A stretch of 64,000 nucleotides of DNA from Quercus robur (GCF_932294415.1 NC_065538.1:12282330-12346329), one strand, 5' to 3'; positions 44,590-55,652 are shown, counted from the stretch's first letter. Notes: a model not told the origin generated them from the letters alone. Program-made: numbers and translations.

Positions 44590-46400
44590 AGTATGATTTG
44601 TACTGTTATATAATTAAATTGGCTCAATAAAATATATAGTCCAAAAGTATAGTTAACAGGACTCAAATTGTTGAAGGCATAGATTATATCGTCAGAAGGT
44701 GATATTTCTTCAAACTGATACATCCAAAAATTAATAAGATAGGCTCACAATGGATCCTTGCATCATGACTATGAACCAAATGCATATGCAGAAATGAAAA
44801 ACAACAAATTCTTTTTTCTTTTTTTTTTCCCTTGAGAAATTATTGGATTTTATGGAAATAAAAGGCTGCCCAATTACAAAGCCAATTACATCAAAGCAGA
44901 AGCTACTAGCAATATTCAACTACAAGAGAATTGACAAGAAGCTGCAAGATGTGAATATATTAAAATACAACATTTAGAATTTAATCCTTTACACAAAACA
45001 ATAGTACTGTGTAAGTTAAGGCCAAAACAACAGGTAAAAGGAACAAAAGGTCCAAACAAGATCTTAATGACCTCCCAATTGTCAATAACTTTTTTTTTAT
45101 AAGCACAAGCTTTTGAAATTTTCTATTTAAAAAAAAAGAAAAAAAAAGAAAAAAAAAGACAAGCAGTGAGTTAGCACAATTGAAACAAAACTATTGAAAT
45201 CTAATAATTTATAATAGCAAATCTCAATAAATATTGTTCTCACAAAAGACCACAATTTAACATAAAATTATAATAGTTCAGAACTTGTTTGCACTTTGCA
45301 AATAGTTGTTAGGCCTTCCAAACATACCCTATAATTTTCAAACTAAAAGGCCAGCACATTGTAACCACTTTTTTTTTTTTTTGAGAAACCCACTTAAATT
45401 ATTTACATTTGAAATCTACTTTTTGTAGAACTTGCATTTTCAACATTGTTAGTCAGGCAAGGAATCCACAGAAATTCAGTTTCATAAAAACTTAGACTAA
45501 CACATCAGTAACAAAATTTTGTATTTTAAATTTTACAGTTACAATGTTTTTGACTGCCTTTACAACCCCTACAATCATAATAGTACACATCAAAGCAAAT
45601 AAACAAATTGTGAAACCCAGCAAACAAAGCAACTGAATCTTAAATTCTCGGATATTACCATAGTATGTAAAAATATAATCAGAAAAATTCAATGCCCCAG
45701 TGCAATGGCCAATGGCACTCCCTTAACAGTATAACAAGAGGAAAATAAAACCTACCCAGGTAGTATAACATAACCCAAAAAACAGACCAACCAGTTCCAA
45801 AATTGCAAATGCAAAGAATACCCCATCATAATTTAAGGGGAAAAAAAAGTCATAATTTGGGACCATACCTTGGCATAAGCATCCCACACATTGCGATTAA
45901 TATAAGGGAGAAAAACTATGAAAGAACTACTAAGAAGAGAAAAAGAGGATGTTGGATTGAGATGAATTCATATTATCTACACACAGCAATCAACACAAGC
46001 TATTCCTTAATGTTGGATTGAGATGAATTGATGTTATCTACTCAACATTACAAATATATTTCAAAGCTATTCTAGGGTTAAGCAAAGCCATCAAAATGCT
46101 TATTAGACATGAAAAAAAAAAAAAAAAAAAAAAAAAGGTTATGCCTAGTCTTTCATCACAGACTAGGCATTGATACAAATCTACCAACCGGACAAACTTT
46201 GAAATCAATGTAGCTATACACAAAGCAAACAACTTATGTTAAACTAGTTAAAAAGTTATCACCACTGTCAACCAAAAAGTTATCATGCGTTAAAATACAT
46301 AGCTCATAGAGGCATTTCATCAAACAATTCTTTGCATTTCAATTAGACCAACTCGGAACTCTAAAAAAATATCTCCAACAATTTCTTAACAAAACTAAAC
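42721..46400. other. Interior of the 7.46-kb element, mostly unassigned
   Basis: 42,840-43,350 looks like a remnant of an LTR ('ctcatcatcgcattaaatg', 'gcattaatg', a TATTTAAG at about 43,213) without definable ends. A large (TA)n tract is at 44,532-44,589. A 31-base block is repeated at about 45,951 and 46,012. I found no recognisable protein in either strand. Confidence 0.35.
44532..44589. repeat. (TA)n-rich microsatellite
   Basis: Nearly pure TA dinucleotides with short TTTAT interruptions. Confidence 0.9.
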
Positions 46401-46937
46401 CAACTCATGCTTACCAGTAGATACAGACCCATATAGAAAAATCCAAACGAAACCCACACAACTCAAATACAAACAAAAACAGAAGTAAAGACAAACCCAG
46501 AACAAACTTAGATAGGCTAAGAGAGACAAACCTGAACACCATGGTGGTTGCGGCTTTAACATTGTTGTCGCAGCTTGAGGCAGTGAAGACGCGAGCGTTG
46601 TGGGAGGATTTCCCAAATTCCACGGTTAGTGAGGGATTTGAAATCAATAGATTTGGAACTTGAATTCCAGGATGGATTTGGGTCAAATACAAATTCTTCT
46701 CTTTTTAAGTTACCCACCCAAATCCAAATCCAAATCCTAAACGAAATCCCATGCCATCCAAACAGCCCAGAAGAAGATTGAGGACTCTCCCCCACCCACC
46801 CACCCCATACACAATACCCACAAGAAACTAATAAAGAAAAAAGGGAAACAAAACAATAGCAGTAAAAATAGGGTTTTATCGTTTTGATACTTACCTTTAA
46901 CAATATCAAAACGATTATGATCCTTTAAAGAAACCTT

Positions 46938-46972
<35 letters not shown>

Positions 46973-47080
46973 AAGAAGGAAAGAAACCTTTACCAGAGAA
47001 CACCAGAGGAAGTGAAGAACATGAGAGAGGAAGAAAAATCAAAGAACAAAAACTGAGAGAGACCATCAGAATTTTTTTTT
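46401..47080 (-). other. Leader-like minus-strand region near the right inverted repeat, unidentified
   Basis: On the minus strand, a pyrimidine-rich run (CTCTCTCAG..., from about 47,065), a T28 tract (46,940-46,968) and a frame with 'NPSLTVEFGKSSHNARVF' (46,630-46,560) resemble the 5' part of a plant gene with an intron. I cannot name the gene and no downstream exons are recognisable. It could be a captured host-gene start or chance. Confidence 0.25.
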
Positions 47081-47229
47081 TTTTTAGTTTATATACGTTG
47101 ACTTGCTTTGCCAGTAATCGGTTTCTACTAAAATTAAATTAACGGCTAAGATGATAACAACACCAAGTTAATGGTTCAGATATAGATGGGTACTGTACCC
47201 CCTTTTTTTAGAGGTACGGTAGAATGACC

Positions 47230-47230
<1 letters not shown>

Positions 47231-47263
<33 letters not shown>
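47231..47263. repeat. (TA)n microsatellite between the TIR element and the MITE
   Basis: 33 bases of pure TA repeat. Confidence 0.95.
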
Positions 47264-47264
<1 letters not shown>

Positions 47265-47267
<3 letters not shown>

Positions 47268-47448
47268 TGAATTTAAGTTATACCTGGTGTAACTCTACAA
47301 AAATTACACGTTTTTTAAACCGTAGATTTGTTAGAAAATCACTATAATCAATGTCATCTTTAAAATTAATTGTTTTCCATATTAGCTAACCTAATTAAAA
47401 AATGTGTAACTTTTTTAGAGTTCCATCAGGTGTAACTTGAACCCATCT
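47265..47448. mobile_element. MITE inserted in (TA)n
   Basis: The 184-bp element has inverted ends of about 44 bases at over 80% match (AGATGAATTTAAGTTA at left, against the complement of a TGTAACTTGAACCCATCT end). TA repeats lie on both sides. Size, structure and target resemble the microsatellite-associated 'Micron' type of MITE. Confidence 0.8.
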
Positions 47449-47513
47449 ATATATATATATATATATATATATCTATATATATATCTATATATATATATAT
47501 ATATATTTATATG
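47449..47513. repeat. (TA)n microsatellite, left border of the pararetrovirus
   Basis: TA repeats with two TCTATA interruptions. Confidence 0.9.
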
Positions 47514-47745
47514 TTTCTTGTCCATGTCTACCCGAAACTTTGGTACTCCATTGTTGTGCTCCCTTCTTACCATCGTTGGCGCCACCCTAGTCGTAAAGTG
47601 AATTCCTAGAACCTAACTGTAAGGCCTGTTTGAGCCAAGAGAGGGCGTGTAGGGCATGAGAGGTATAAGGTTGGTTAGGGTATGTGTTACGAAATGCAAC
47701 GGTTGTGAGAAAAATATGATAACTGAGTGTTGAACCTAGAATAGT
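47514..47745 (+). other. Sequence between (TA)n and ORF1 of the pararetrovirus
   Basis: No ORF is assigned. It contains a 'ttggcgccacc' string near 47,577 but no clear primer site. Host or viral origin is undecided. Confidence 0.35.
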
Positions 47746-49185
47746 ATGGATAGGTTGTGGAGATCCAACTCCTCTATCAACTCCAGGACCAGTTGTCCTC
47801 CTGATATTGTAAATGAAGAAGATCACACTATTGATGATAATGAGTTGATCCCTGATTTTCATAATTGGAATATTCCTAAAGTTGATACTAAAACTGTTTA
47901 TAAAACAAGTTTTGTTGAAAGTACTTTTCATTCTGCTTACAAAGCCAGAATTGTTGAACAAATTTTCTCTATTTCAAAAGTTCATGAAAAATGCTGTTTG
48001 TTCACTAAAAGGAATATTAATGGCTTCCTTGCTGTTAAAAAATTCAGTTATTTGCATATTGGTATGGTTCAAGTTGCTATTAAACCACTTACTTGAAAGG
48101 GTATTAATGCTTCTGTTCTCATGTGTTTACGAGATGCTAGATTTAAGATTTTTAAAGATAGAATTCTTGGTATTATTACTGCTTCTATGTATGATGGTCC
48201 TGTTTATTTCAACTGTTATCCTGATCTTACTCTTACTTTGGATGATCCTAATATTGTTAAAGCTTTGACATTGAATATTGCTTCTTCTGGTTATCATATG
48301 GAAGAAGGTAGTAAGCCTTTTGCTTTGATTTATCGCATTTATTATAGACTAATGGGTACTCAAATGAATCCTTGTGCTAAGATTCCTAGAGAACCTTCAG
48401 GTAAAACCATGTTAATTCAATGTTCAACTCCTAATGCTAAAATTCAAGTTCCAAAAATGATTCAATGGCAAGATGCTAAACTTCCTAATGATTGGTTGTT
48501 GGAACAAGAAACCCCTCCTGCTAAACCTGTTTTTGATGAACTTGATCTCACCCATATTCAACAATATCTTGATGGTACTGTTAAAATAAGTTTTCAAAAC
48601 AATCCACCTTTGAGAATCAACGAAGGAAGACATTCATTTGCTGGATCTGAAAATATTTCAAAAAGATATGAAGAGATCAATGATTTTTTGAAAAAGAATT
48701 TGGAAAAATCCTCTGATTTAAAGCTAAAAGGAGTTTCTAGTAGTAATTCACAAGTTAGCACTCTTTTCTATTCTACTAAAGCTGAATCTTGCTCTCCTTA
48801 TGACAATGTTGTTGTTAATGATGAAGAAGACTCTGTTTCTATTACTCCATCTGACTTTGATTCTCCCCCTATTGAAAACCCACCTGTTTACCAAAATCAA
48901 TTAAGAGTTTTGACTATTTTGGATGAACGCTTTGAAGTTGATTTGGTTTCTTTGTATGATGAATTTATGCTTGCAAAAAACAGAACCAAAAGAAAATATT
49001 TCCAAAATAATTTTGCTCAGTCTGAAAAAGACCATGTTAAAAGAAAGTGGTTGGAAAAGATGAATCAATTGAAAAAACATATTTTGTTTTTTGATTTTCT
49101 TAAAAACCATTATGTTTCAAAAGATGAGGTTTCAAAACAACATTTAAATGTGATAAAGAAATCAAATTTTGGTCAAATAGATTAA
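47746..49185 (+). pseudogene. Pararetrovirus ORF1, movement-protein part
   Basis: The frame starts with the ATG at 47,746. It is interrupted by TGA at 48,094-48,096 and TAA at 49,183-49,185, both in frame with the coding sequence that follows. The first 270 or so codons resemble the caulimovirid cell-to-cell movement protein ('YKTSFVESTFHSAYK' at the start, the 'GPVYFNCYPDLTL' block in the middle). Family knowledge places this protein at plasmodesmata. The remainder is a low-complexity Ser/Glu/Lys-rich linker with heptad-like segments. It is broken as it stands. Confidence 0.75.
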
Positions 49186-49224
49186 ACCATTATTAGGTCT
49201 AGTCATCCTCCTCTTGACTCAATT

Positions 49225-50715
49225 TTGATAACTACTAAGAAAGATGAAGTGACAAAAGAGGAAGTAAAGGCTTCCCCTTTCAAAATTGCTGATGATAAAA
49301 CTCCCATTGTTAATCTTATTGAACAAAAAAATTTTACTAATCAATCTTTGCATATTATTGGTCAACAGCTTGACCGTATTGAAGAAAAAATTGTTAAAAA
49401 ACCTATTTCTGAAAAATCTGTTTCTATTAAGACTGAGAAACCTTTGATTAATTTACCCAGTCAAAGAGAAAAAGTTATGTTTAAAACTTCTCAGTCTAAG
49501 ACTCTTGAAATTGTTGAAAAAATGCTTTCTGATTTAAAAGTTAAAACTGAGGGTACTTCTACAAGTACTTCAGCTGCTCAAACTATTTCCAAAAAAGAGA
49601 TTGTTTCTGAAGAAAATACAGATTCTGATACTGTTTCTTCTGTTTCTGCAAAAAGAATCTTTGATGATGATTTCCCAGAAATTAAAAGATTTGTTGGAAA
49701 CCCCAAACCCATGTCTTTTACTAAAAACTGGTATTCAAAACCCACTCCTCCTAATATGTAGTGTGAAGAGAGATCTTGTCAAACACAGTTTTCTGTTTCT
49801 GCTGATAAGCTTTATGAATGGAATATTGATGGTTTGTCTGAATAAGAAATCATCAATAAAATGAGTCACATGTCTATGGTTGGTATTGCTTATCAAAATA
49901 ACCATGATCTTGATCAACCTGAAATTGTTAATCTACTTGTTACTAGTTTTTCTGGTACTCTTCGTGGATGGTGGAATTCATACATCACTGAAGAATTCAG
50001 AGAGACTATTAAACATACTGTTAAAAATAATGATGAAGGTTTGCCTATTTTTGATGAAAGTATTGGTCGTAGTAGTCCTGATGGTGTCAATACCTTGATC
50101 TATACTATTCTCAAACATTTTGTTGGTACTCCATCCAATATTTCATCTCGTGTTTCTGATTATTTGAATAATTTGAGTTGCCCAACTATGTTTGATTACA
50201 GATGGTATCAACATGTTTTTACTTCCAGACTGATGCTCCGGAAAGATTGTCATAAGCCTTATTGGAAAGAAAAGTTTATTGACGGTCTGCCTCTTATCTT
50301 TGCTCATAAGGTAACACAAGAATTAATGGGTAAAAATGATTCTATTGATTATGATAATTTAACCTATGGTTATATTTTCAGTACTGTTAAAAAACTTAGT
50401 ATCAATATGTGTAATGATGAAAAATTGTTAAAACACCAATTAAAGGATAAAAGAAAAGCTAAATATGAAATGGGAAATTTCTGTGAACAATATGGTTTGC
50501 CTCCTATTGCTCCTTCCAGGCAAAAAAGTAAAAAACATGATAAAAACCATAAAAAATATAAAAGTACAGAAATAACTTTGTTAAACCTAATGATTTCTAT
50601 GCTAAGAAGAAAAATGTTTCTAAAGTTAAACAAAGGTCAGGTAAAGGTAAATGTTTTAACTATGGTAAATCTGGACACTTTAGTGAAGACTATAAAGAAA
50701 AACCTGGTAATTTAA
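49225..50715 (+). pseudogene. Pararetrovirus ORF1, linker and coat-protein part
   Basis: The reading frame is the same as the preceding part, with TAG at 49,759-49,761 and TAA at about 49,843-49,845. A Lys/Ser/Glu-rich linker precedes a coat-like region (about 49,870-50,450, with 'GTLRGWWNSYIT' and 'YWKEKFIDGLP', as in caulimovirid coat and gag-like proteins). A one-base frame change near 50,570 moves the frame before a basic stretch. Part of the linker (49,309-49,599) is duplicated at 54,991-55,280. Confidence 0.75.
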
Positions 50716-51533
50716 AAAACAAATTAAATATTGATGATTCTTCTGATTCTCCTAATATTAAAATTGGTAGTAGAGGTTCTTGTTGCAATGTTATTAAAAC
50801 TAATGTTCTCACCGAGAGTAAAGAGGATAAAACTTTGGAAAAATTTAATAAAAAGAAATCTAAAGAACTAACTGTTAATGATTTACAACATGAAATTAAT
50901 ATTTTTAAACGAGAGATAAGTGAATTAAAACATGATTTTAAAGATATTAAAAGTGATAACAATAATCTTAAACAAGGACATAAGCATAAAGATGGAGATA
51001 AATCCAGTCAACAAGCTCTTCTTTCTAATAAAGGTATTCCTGATGCTTTCACTAATTCTCAACTTGCTCTTGTTAATAAAATAATTTCTCCAAAATGGTT
51101 TACAAAAGTTAAAATTGTTGTTTCTCTTGATTATCATTTCATTGTTATTGCTATGATAGATTCAGGTGTGGATATGAACTGTATCCAAGAAGGACTGATT
51201 CCTTCAAAATACTTTGAAAAATCTACTGAAAGATTGGTTTCTGCTAATGGTTCTCAGATGAAAATTAAGTATGAATTGAATAATGCTCATTTATGCCATG
51301 CTAATGTCTGTTTCAAGATTCCTTATGTTCTTGTTAAAAATATGACTGATAAAGTGATTCTTGGTTTGCCTTTTATAAATGCTTTATATCCTTTTCTTGT
51401 TGAACATGATGGAATTACTACTGATCCTTTTGGACAAAAAGTAAAGTTCAAATTTGCTTCAAAGTTTGATATTGATACTAATACTGCTTCAAACATGATT
51501 CATGCTAAAATTAAACATCTTAAATTCCTTTAG
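50640..51533 (+). pseudogene. Pararetrovirus ORF1, zinc knuckle and aspartic protease part
   Basis: In the shifted frame a knuckle (CFNYGKSGHFSEDY, about 50,651-50,692) has lost two of its three Cys ligands. A Lys/Asp-rich, coiled-coil-like stretch follows (50,840-50,990). The protease block 'VIAMIDSGVDMNCI' lies at about 51,145-51,185, with catalytic D-S-G, and 'VILGLPFINALYPF' follows at about 51,355. A TAG at 51,531-51,533 ends the frame. Confidence 0.78.
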
Positions 51534-51610
51534 CAAGAAGTTAGATACAAGAAAATTGCTGAACAAATTTCTGATAAATTATTGCAATCCAAATTGATAA
51601 TTTTCAAAAA

Positions 51611-53017
51611 ATGTTGATTGATGATGTTTGCTCCGATGTTCCTAATGCTTTCTGGCATAGGAAGAAACATATTGTTGATTTGCCATATGTTAAAGATTCT
51701 GATGAGAAAAATATTCCCACTAAAGCTCGTCCTATCCAAATGAATGTTGAAACTATTGAATTTTGCAAAAAAGAAATCCATGATTTGTTGCAGAAAAAAT
51801 TGATTAGGAATAGCAAGTCCCCTTGGTCTTGTTCAGCTTTTTATGTCCAAAAAAATGCTGAGATTGAAAGAGGAACCCCAAGATTAGTCATTAACTACAA
51901 ACCCTTGAATAAGGTTTTAGAATGGATTCGGTATCCTATTCCCAATAAGAATGACCTTGTCCATAGGCTAAGTGAAGCTATTGTGTTCTCCAAGTTTGAC
52001 ATGAAATCTAGGTTCTGGCAAATCCAGATTAGTGAGAATGATAGGTACAAAACTGCTTTTACCACTCCTTTTGGACATTATGAGTGGAATGTTACGCCAT
52101 TTGGCCTTAAAAATGCCCCAAGCGAGTTTCAAAATATCATGAATGATATTTTTAACTCTTTCAGTCATTTCACTATTGTTTATATTGATGATGTTCGTGT
52201 TTACTCTAGCTCTATTGACGAACATTGGAAACATTTGAATTCGTTTCTAGAAACTATTAAAAGAAATGGTCTTGTTGTCTCAGCCAAAAAGGTTAAACTA
52301 TTTCAAACCAAAGTTCATTTTCTTGGCTATGATATCTCTGAAGGACAGATTCGTCCTATAGATAGAGCCATCCAATTTGCTGATAAGTTTCCTGATGTTA
52401 TCATTGACAAAACACAGCTCTAAAGATTTCTTGGGTCATTAAACTGTGTTGCAGATTTTTACAAAGATATGAGGAAACAATGCAAACCTTTGTTTGATCG
52501 GTTAAAAAGTAATCCTCCTCCTTGGTCTGATGTTCATACTTCTATTGTTAAACAAATCAAATCTCATGTTAAGACATTGCCTTGTCTTGGTATTCCTACT
52601 GTTGGTGCTTTCAAAATTGTTGAAACCGATGCCTCTGACATTGGTTATGGTGGTATTCTAAAACAAAGAGTTTCTCCTGAGTCACCTAAACAAATTGTTC
52701 GTTTCTATTCTGGTATTTGGAATAATGCACAGTTAAATTATAGTACTATTAAAAAGGAAATTTTATCTATAGTACTATGTATTTCAAAATTTCAAAGTGA
52801 TTTGTTAAACCAAAAGTTTTTGTTACGTATTGATTGCAAAAGTGCTAAATATGTTATTGAAAAAGATGTTGAAAATATTGCTTCAAAACATATTTTTGCT
52901 AGATGGCAAGCTATTTTAAGCGTTTTTTATTTTGATATTGAATATATTAAAGGATCTCAAAATTCTATCCTTGATTTCTTTACCCGTGAATTTCTGCAGT
53001 GTCACAATGGCAAGTAG
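51611..53017 (+). pseudogene. Pararetrovirus ORF1, reverse transcriptase and RNase H part
   Basis: A frame change near 51,590 precedes this part. RT blocks are visible, including 'FSKFDMKSRFWQI', 'TPFGHYEWNVTPFGL' and the active site 'VYIDDV' (about 52,177-52,194). TAA at 52,421-52,423 interrupts the connection to 'RFLGSLNCVADFY'. RNase H follows ('VETDASDIGYGGIL', catalytic D) and ends at 53,017. No integrase follows, which separates it from gypsy elements. The product would copy pregenomic RNA to DNA; this copy cannot. Confidence 0.88.
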
Positions 53018-54262
53018 AAGACCGAAAGATAATCATCCTGCTGAAACTTCCAAACAAATTGTTAAAAAAGAACCTGCTTCTCTCCTTGACATTACTAACC
53101 GTTTCACGACCCTAGGAACCATCCCTAGGCCCAATTACTCCACTGTTCTTGCTTCATCCTATGACCCTTATGCCATAACCCCTATTAACCAGCCCATTAA
53201 AACTGTTTTTCCAAAAAATTCCCCTCAATACATCAAAAAACAATATTTCCAACACTTGTTTTATATTGAACCCAACAGAGTCTCTATTTCTGATCCTCTC
53301 TGACTTGCTAAAAGTTATTTCCCTCCGATGTTTCATTGGATTCGAGAGCACAGAGAAAAGAATTTAAATTATTATTCTAATCTTCTGCGTCATTAAAAAA
53401 CTATTATTATTAACACCATTTCTGATAAAGATGATACTTCCAAAATTATTTACCACAGTGTTTACTTGGTCAATTTTATTTCTGCAGAAAAATGGGCTCT
53501 TCTCTTACTTCTACCAGAACAATGCCAAGTTCCCCCATTCCCTATTCATATTATGATTATATCACTGCTTGGTCAAGATTCATGCTGCATCAGAATGAAA
53601 ACATGTCTCATTCCTGGTTTGTTAACTTTGACAAAAATTTCACTGGTTATTTGCCTCTTTGGTTCAACGGTTAGTGGACCCAATTTGGTCCTATTGCTGA
53701 AATATTTCCTCTGCCATTGCTTGATGCTTTCGAATGTTTCAATAAATGTTATAGGTGTGATGCTTATGGAGCCAAATTTCCTACTTTGCTTCATTTTGTT
53801 AAAAAATATAAAATACCTTGGATATTAAAATGGCAATATGAGAAAGACAGTGATGTTCTCTCCAGGCATTGGTATGTTAAATGGTGGGGCAAATTCCCTC
53901 ACACTCAACGTATTATTGCCACTATTGCCACTATTTCCAGAGAATCTTCATCTGCTGCTGCTTTGCCCATTGCAAAGGATCAGTCCCTTGTTCAAACCCC
54001 TGCTCCTGCTGATTCTCCCTCTTCTTCTTCCAGCAAGAATGTTAAGCCTTCAGCAAAGAATAAGAGCTCCCCTATTGACAATTTGAGAAAAAATCCTAGT
54101 GCCCTTCTAACTTTACTCAAATGGGCAGAAGAAGTTGTTGCTAATCAAGAAGAATCCAAAGCCTCTTCAGAAGAATCTGTTGCCCACAACCCCTATTTCC
54201 CATATGATCAGGAGCTATTCGGTCATGATAAGGATAACACCCCAAATCTTCAAGAAGATTAA
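53007..54262 (+). pseudogene. Pararetrovirus ORF2, function unknown
   Basis: The ATG at 53,007 overlaps the ORF1 stop (53,015-53,017) by 11 bases, in a different frame. About 418 codons reach the TAA at 54,262. Stops are at 53,301, about 53,395 and 53,672, and there is a frame change near 53,495. The middle part is rich in aromatic residues (Trp, Tyr, Phe), for example 'YYDYITAWSRF' and 'HWYVKWWGKFP'. The C-terminal part is Ser/Pro/Ala/Lys-rich and ends in an acidic tail. I do not recognise a functional domain. The closest context is the second ORF of florendovirus-like genomes. Confidence 0.65.
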
Positions 54263-54379
54263 GCTTATTTGTCTGGCCTACACAAAGGCCAAATGCTACA
54301 TTGTTTACTTACTGATGAAATTCCACTATTATTTTCCACTTTTGATGATAATGTTCTGAAAAGATGATTCTCCATGTTT

Positions 54380-54500
54380 CACGTGACTTTTAGTCACACC
54401 AACTTTTACTTTTCAATGTTAACTTTTACTTTTCACAAGTACTGTTTACTTCGATTTTGCCTATTTAAGGGGGGTTGTCCCTTAAGTTTAAAAAGTCAAG
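54380..54500 (+). promoter_or_regulatory. Putative pregenomic RNA promoter
   Basis: A CACGTG box is at 54,380-54,385 and a TATTTAAG TATA-like element at 54,462-54,469. A leader follows without long ORFs. It sits downstream of the last ORF and upstream of the leader, as in caulimovirids. Confidence 0.5.
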
Positions 54501-54990
54501 TTTTAGTTCAAAATTCTCTCCTTAGAACTCCTTCTCTAAGGAAGCCTTCTTAGAAAGAGAATTCCTTGTTTCTACTACTACTACTACTACTACCTTGTTC
54601 ATCCTTGTTCACTACAAACTTTGTAATCCTACAAACCTTGTAACTAGGACTAGTTCAAGTTTTGTAACTGTTAACCTGTAACTGTTGAGATCTTGTATTC
54701 ACTACTACTACTGTAAGTGTTTATCCTACTTTCAATAACAAGTATTTTCAGTTTTATATTCATTACTCTATTTGTTGCTACTGCCACCTTGGACGAATTA
54801 CCGCCATAACGGACGGTTCTAAATTGCTTTCATTTACTTTGAGTTATTTTCATATATACTTGGCTGGTTCTACCGCCTTATTATTGTTCTTACATTCAAG
54901 TTATTTATTTTCAAGTTATGTACATTATTTTCATTACAATATTACTGTGCTTCTGTCTCTTCCCATCAACTATGCGTCCCCTTCCCCCTT
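54500..54990 (+). other. Pararetrovirus leader, truncated before its primer site
   Basis: About 490 bases with a (CTA)n microsatellite (about 54,576-54,595) and no gene. The sequence ends at 54,990, where in the inverted copy a tRNA-Met primer site follows within a few bases. The open frame 54,824-55,093 is not considered coding. Confidence 0.6.
54665..54990 (+). repeat. Left arm of a 326-bp inverted repeat
   Basis: The arm pairs with 55,297-55,622 on the opposite strand with only about ten mismatches by eye. The spacer is a copied coat-region fragment plus an inverted primer site. Confidence 0.9.
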
Positions 54991-55280
54991 GTTAGTCTTA
55001 TTAAACAAAACAATTTTACTAATCAATCTTTGCATATTATTGGTCAACAACTTGACCGTATTGAAGAAAAAATTGTTGAAAACCTGTTTCTGAAAAATCT
55101 GTTTCTATTAAGACTGAGAAACCTTTGATTGATTTACCCAGTCAAAGAGAAAAAGTTATGTTTAAAACTTCTCAGTCCAAGACTCTTGAAATTGTTGAAA
55201 AAATGCTTTCTGATTTAAAAGTTAAAACCGAGGGTACTTTTACAAGTACTTCAGCTGCTCGAACTACGGCCAGAAAAGAG
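54991..55280 (+). repeat. Duplicated ORF1 linker fragment
   Basis: A direct copy of 49,309-49,599 with a few substitutions and one missing base near 55,077. It joins the leader at 54,990/54,991 and the inverted primer site at 55,280/55,281. Confidence 0.92.
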
Positions 55281-55294
55281 TGGCTCTGATACCA
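55281..55294 (-). other. Inverted tRNA-Met primer binding site
   Basis: The minus strand reads TGGTATCAGAGCCA directly downstream of the inverted leader arm. This gives the natural order leader then primer site for this virus. Confidence 0.8.
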
Positions 55295-55296
55295 TA

Positions 55297-55620
55297 AAGG
55301 GGGAAGGGGATGCACAGTTGATGGGAAGAGACGAAAGCACAGTAATATTGTAATGAAAATAATGTACGTAACTTGAAAATAAATAACTTGAATGTAAGAA
55401 CAATAATAAGGCGGTAAAACCAGCCAAGTATATATGAAAATAACTCAAAGTAAATGAAAGCAATTTAGAACCATCCGTTATGGCGGTAATCCGTCCAAGG
55501 TGGCGGTAGCAACAAATAGAGTAATGAACATAAAACTGAAAATACTTGTTATTGAAAGTAGGATAAACACTTATAGTAGTAGTAGTGAATACAAGATCTC
55601 AACAGTTACAGATTAACAGT

Positions 55621-55622
<2 letters not shown>
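55297..55622 (-). repeat. Right arm of the inverted repeat (leader copy in minus orientation)
   Basis: A minus-strand copy of 54,665-54,990. It ends directly in the (TA)n tract at 55,621-55,649. Confidence 0.9.

Positions 55623-55649
<27 letters not shown>
55621..55649. repeat. (TA)n microsatellite, right border of the pararetrovirus
   Basis: About 28 bases of pure TA repeat. Confidence 0.95.

Positions 55650-55652
<3 letters not shown>

Larger units (their letters stand above)
39769..47230. mobile_element. Candidate 7.46-kb terminal-inverted-repeat element in (TA)n
   Basis: The left end (39,769-39,815) and the complement of the right end (47,184-47,230) align over about 45 bases at roughly 80%. 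The shared blocks are ATTCTA, GTACC, an A run, GGGG and GTACCCAT. Both ends touch (TA)n tracts. Each end also has an internal short palindrome (GGTACCCC / GGGGTAC). The interior holds two minisatellites (39,840-42,720) and 4.5 kb of mostly unassigned DNA. No transposase was recognised, so it would be non-autonomous. Alternatively, the two ends could belong to two separate small elements in opposite orientation. Confidence 0.5.
47514..55620 (+). mobile_element. Endogenous pararetrovirus (Caulimoviridae), decayed and rearranged
   Basis: The plus-strand order is movement protein, coat region, zinc knuckle, aspartic protease, RT, RNase H, then a second ORF overlapping the first by a few bases. 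A promoter-like region and a leader follow. No integrase is present, and there are no LTRs at the ends. (TA)n tracts lie on both sides. The two-ORF plan (one large polyprotein plus a downstream ORF of unknown function) resembles florendoviruses, but genus needs a tree. Many stops and frameshifts make it inactive. The tail (54,665-55,622) is rearranged. Confidence 0.85.

Noticed and set aside
55251-55300. LTR-retrotransposon 5' end, because of the tRNA-Met primer site
   Set aside because: No LTR precedes it. The adjoining sequence is the inverted pararetrovirus leader, and caulimovirids use the same primer.
54824-55463. Two similar frames on opposite strands, membrane-like
   Set aside because: They are the two arms of the inverted leader repeat. 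The leader is not expected to code.
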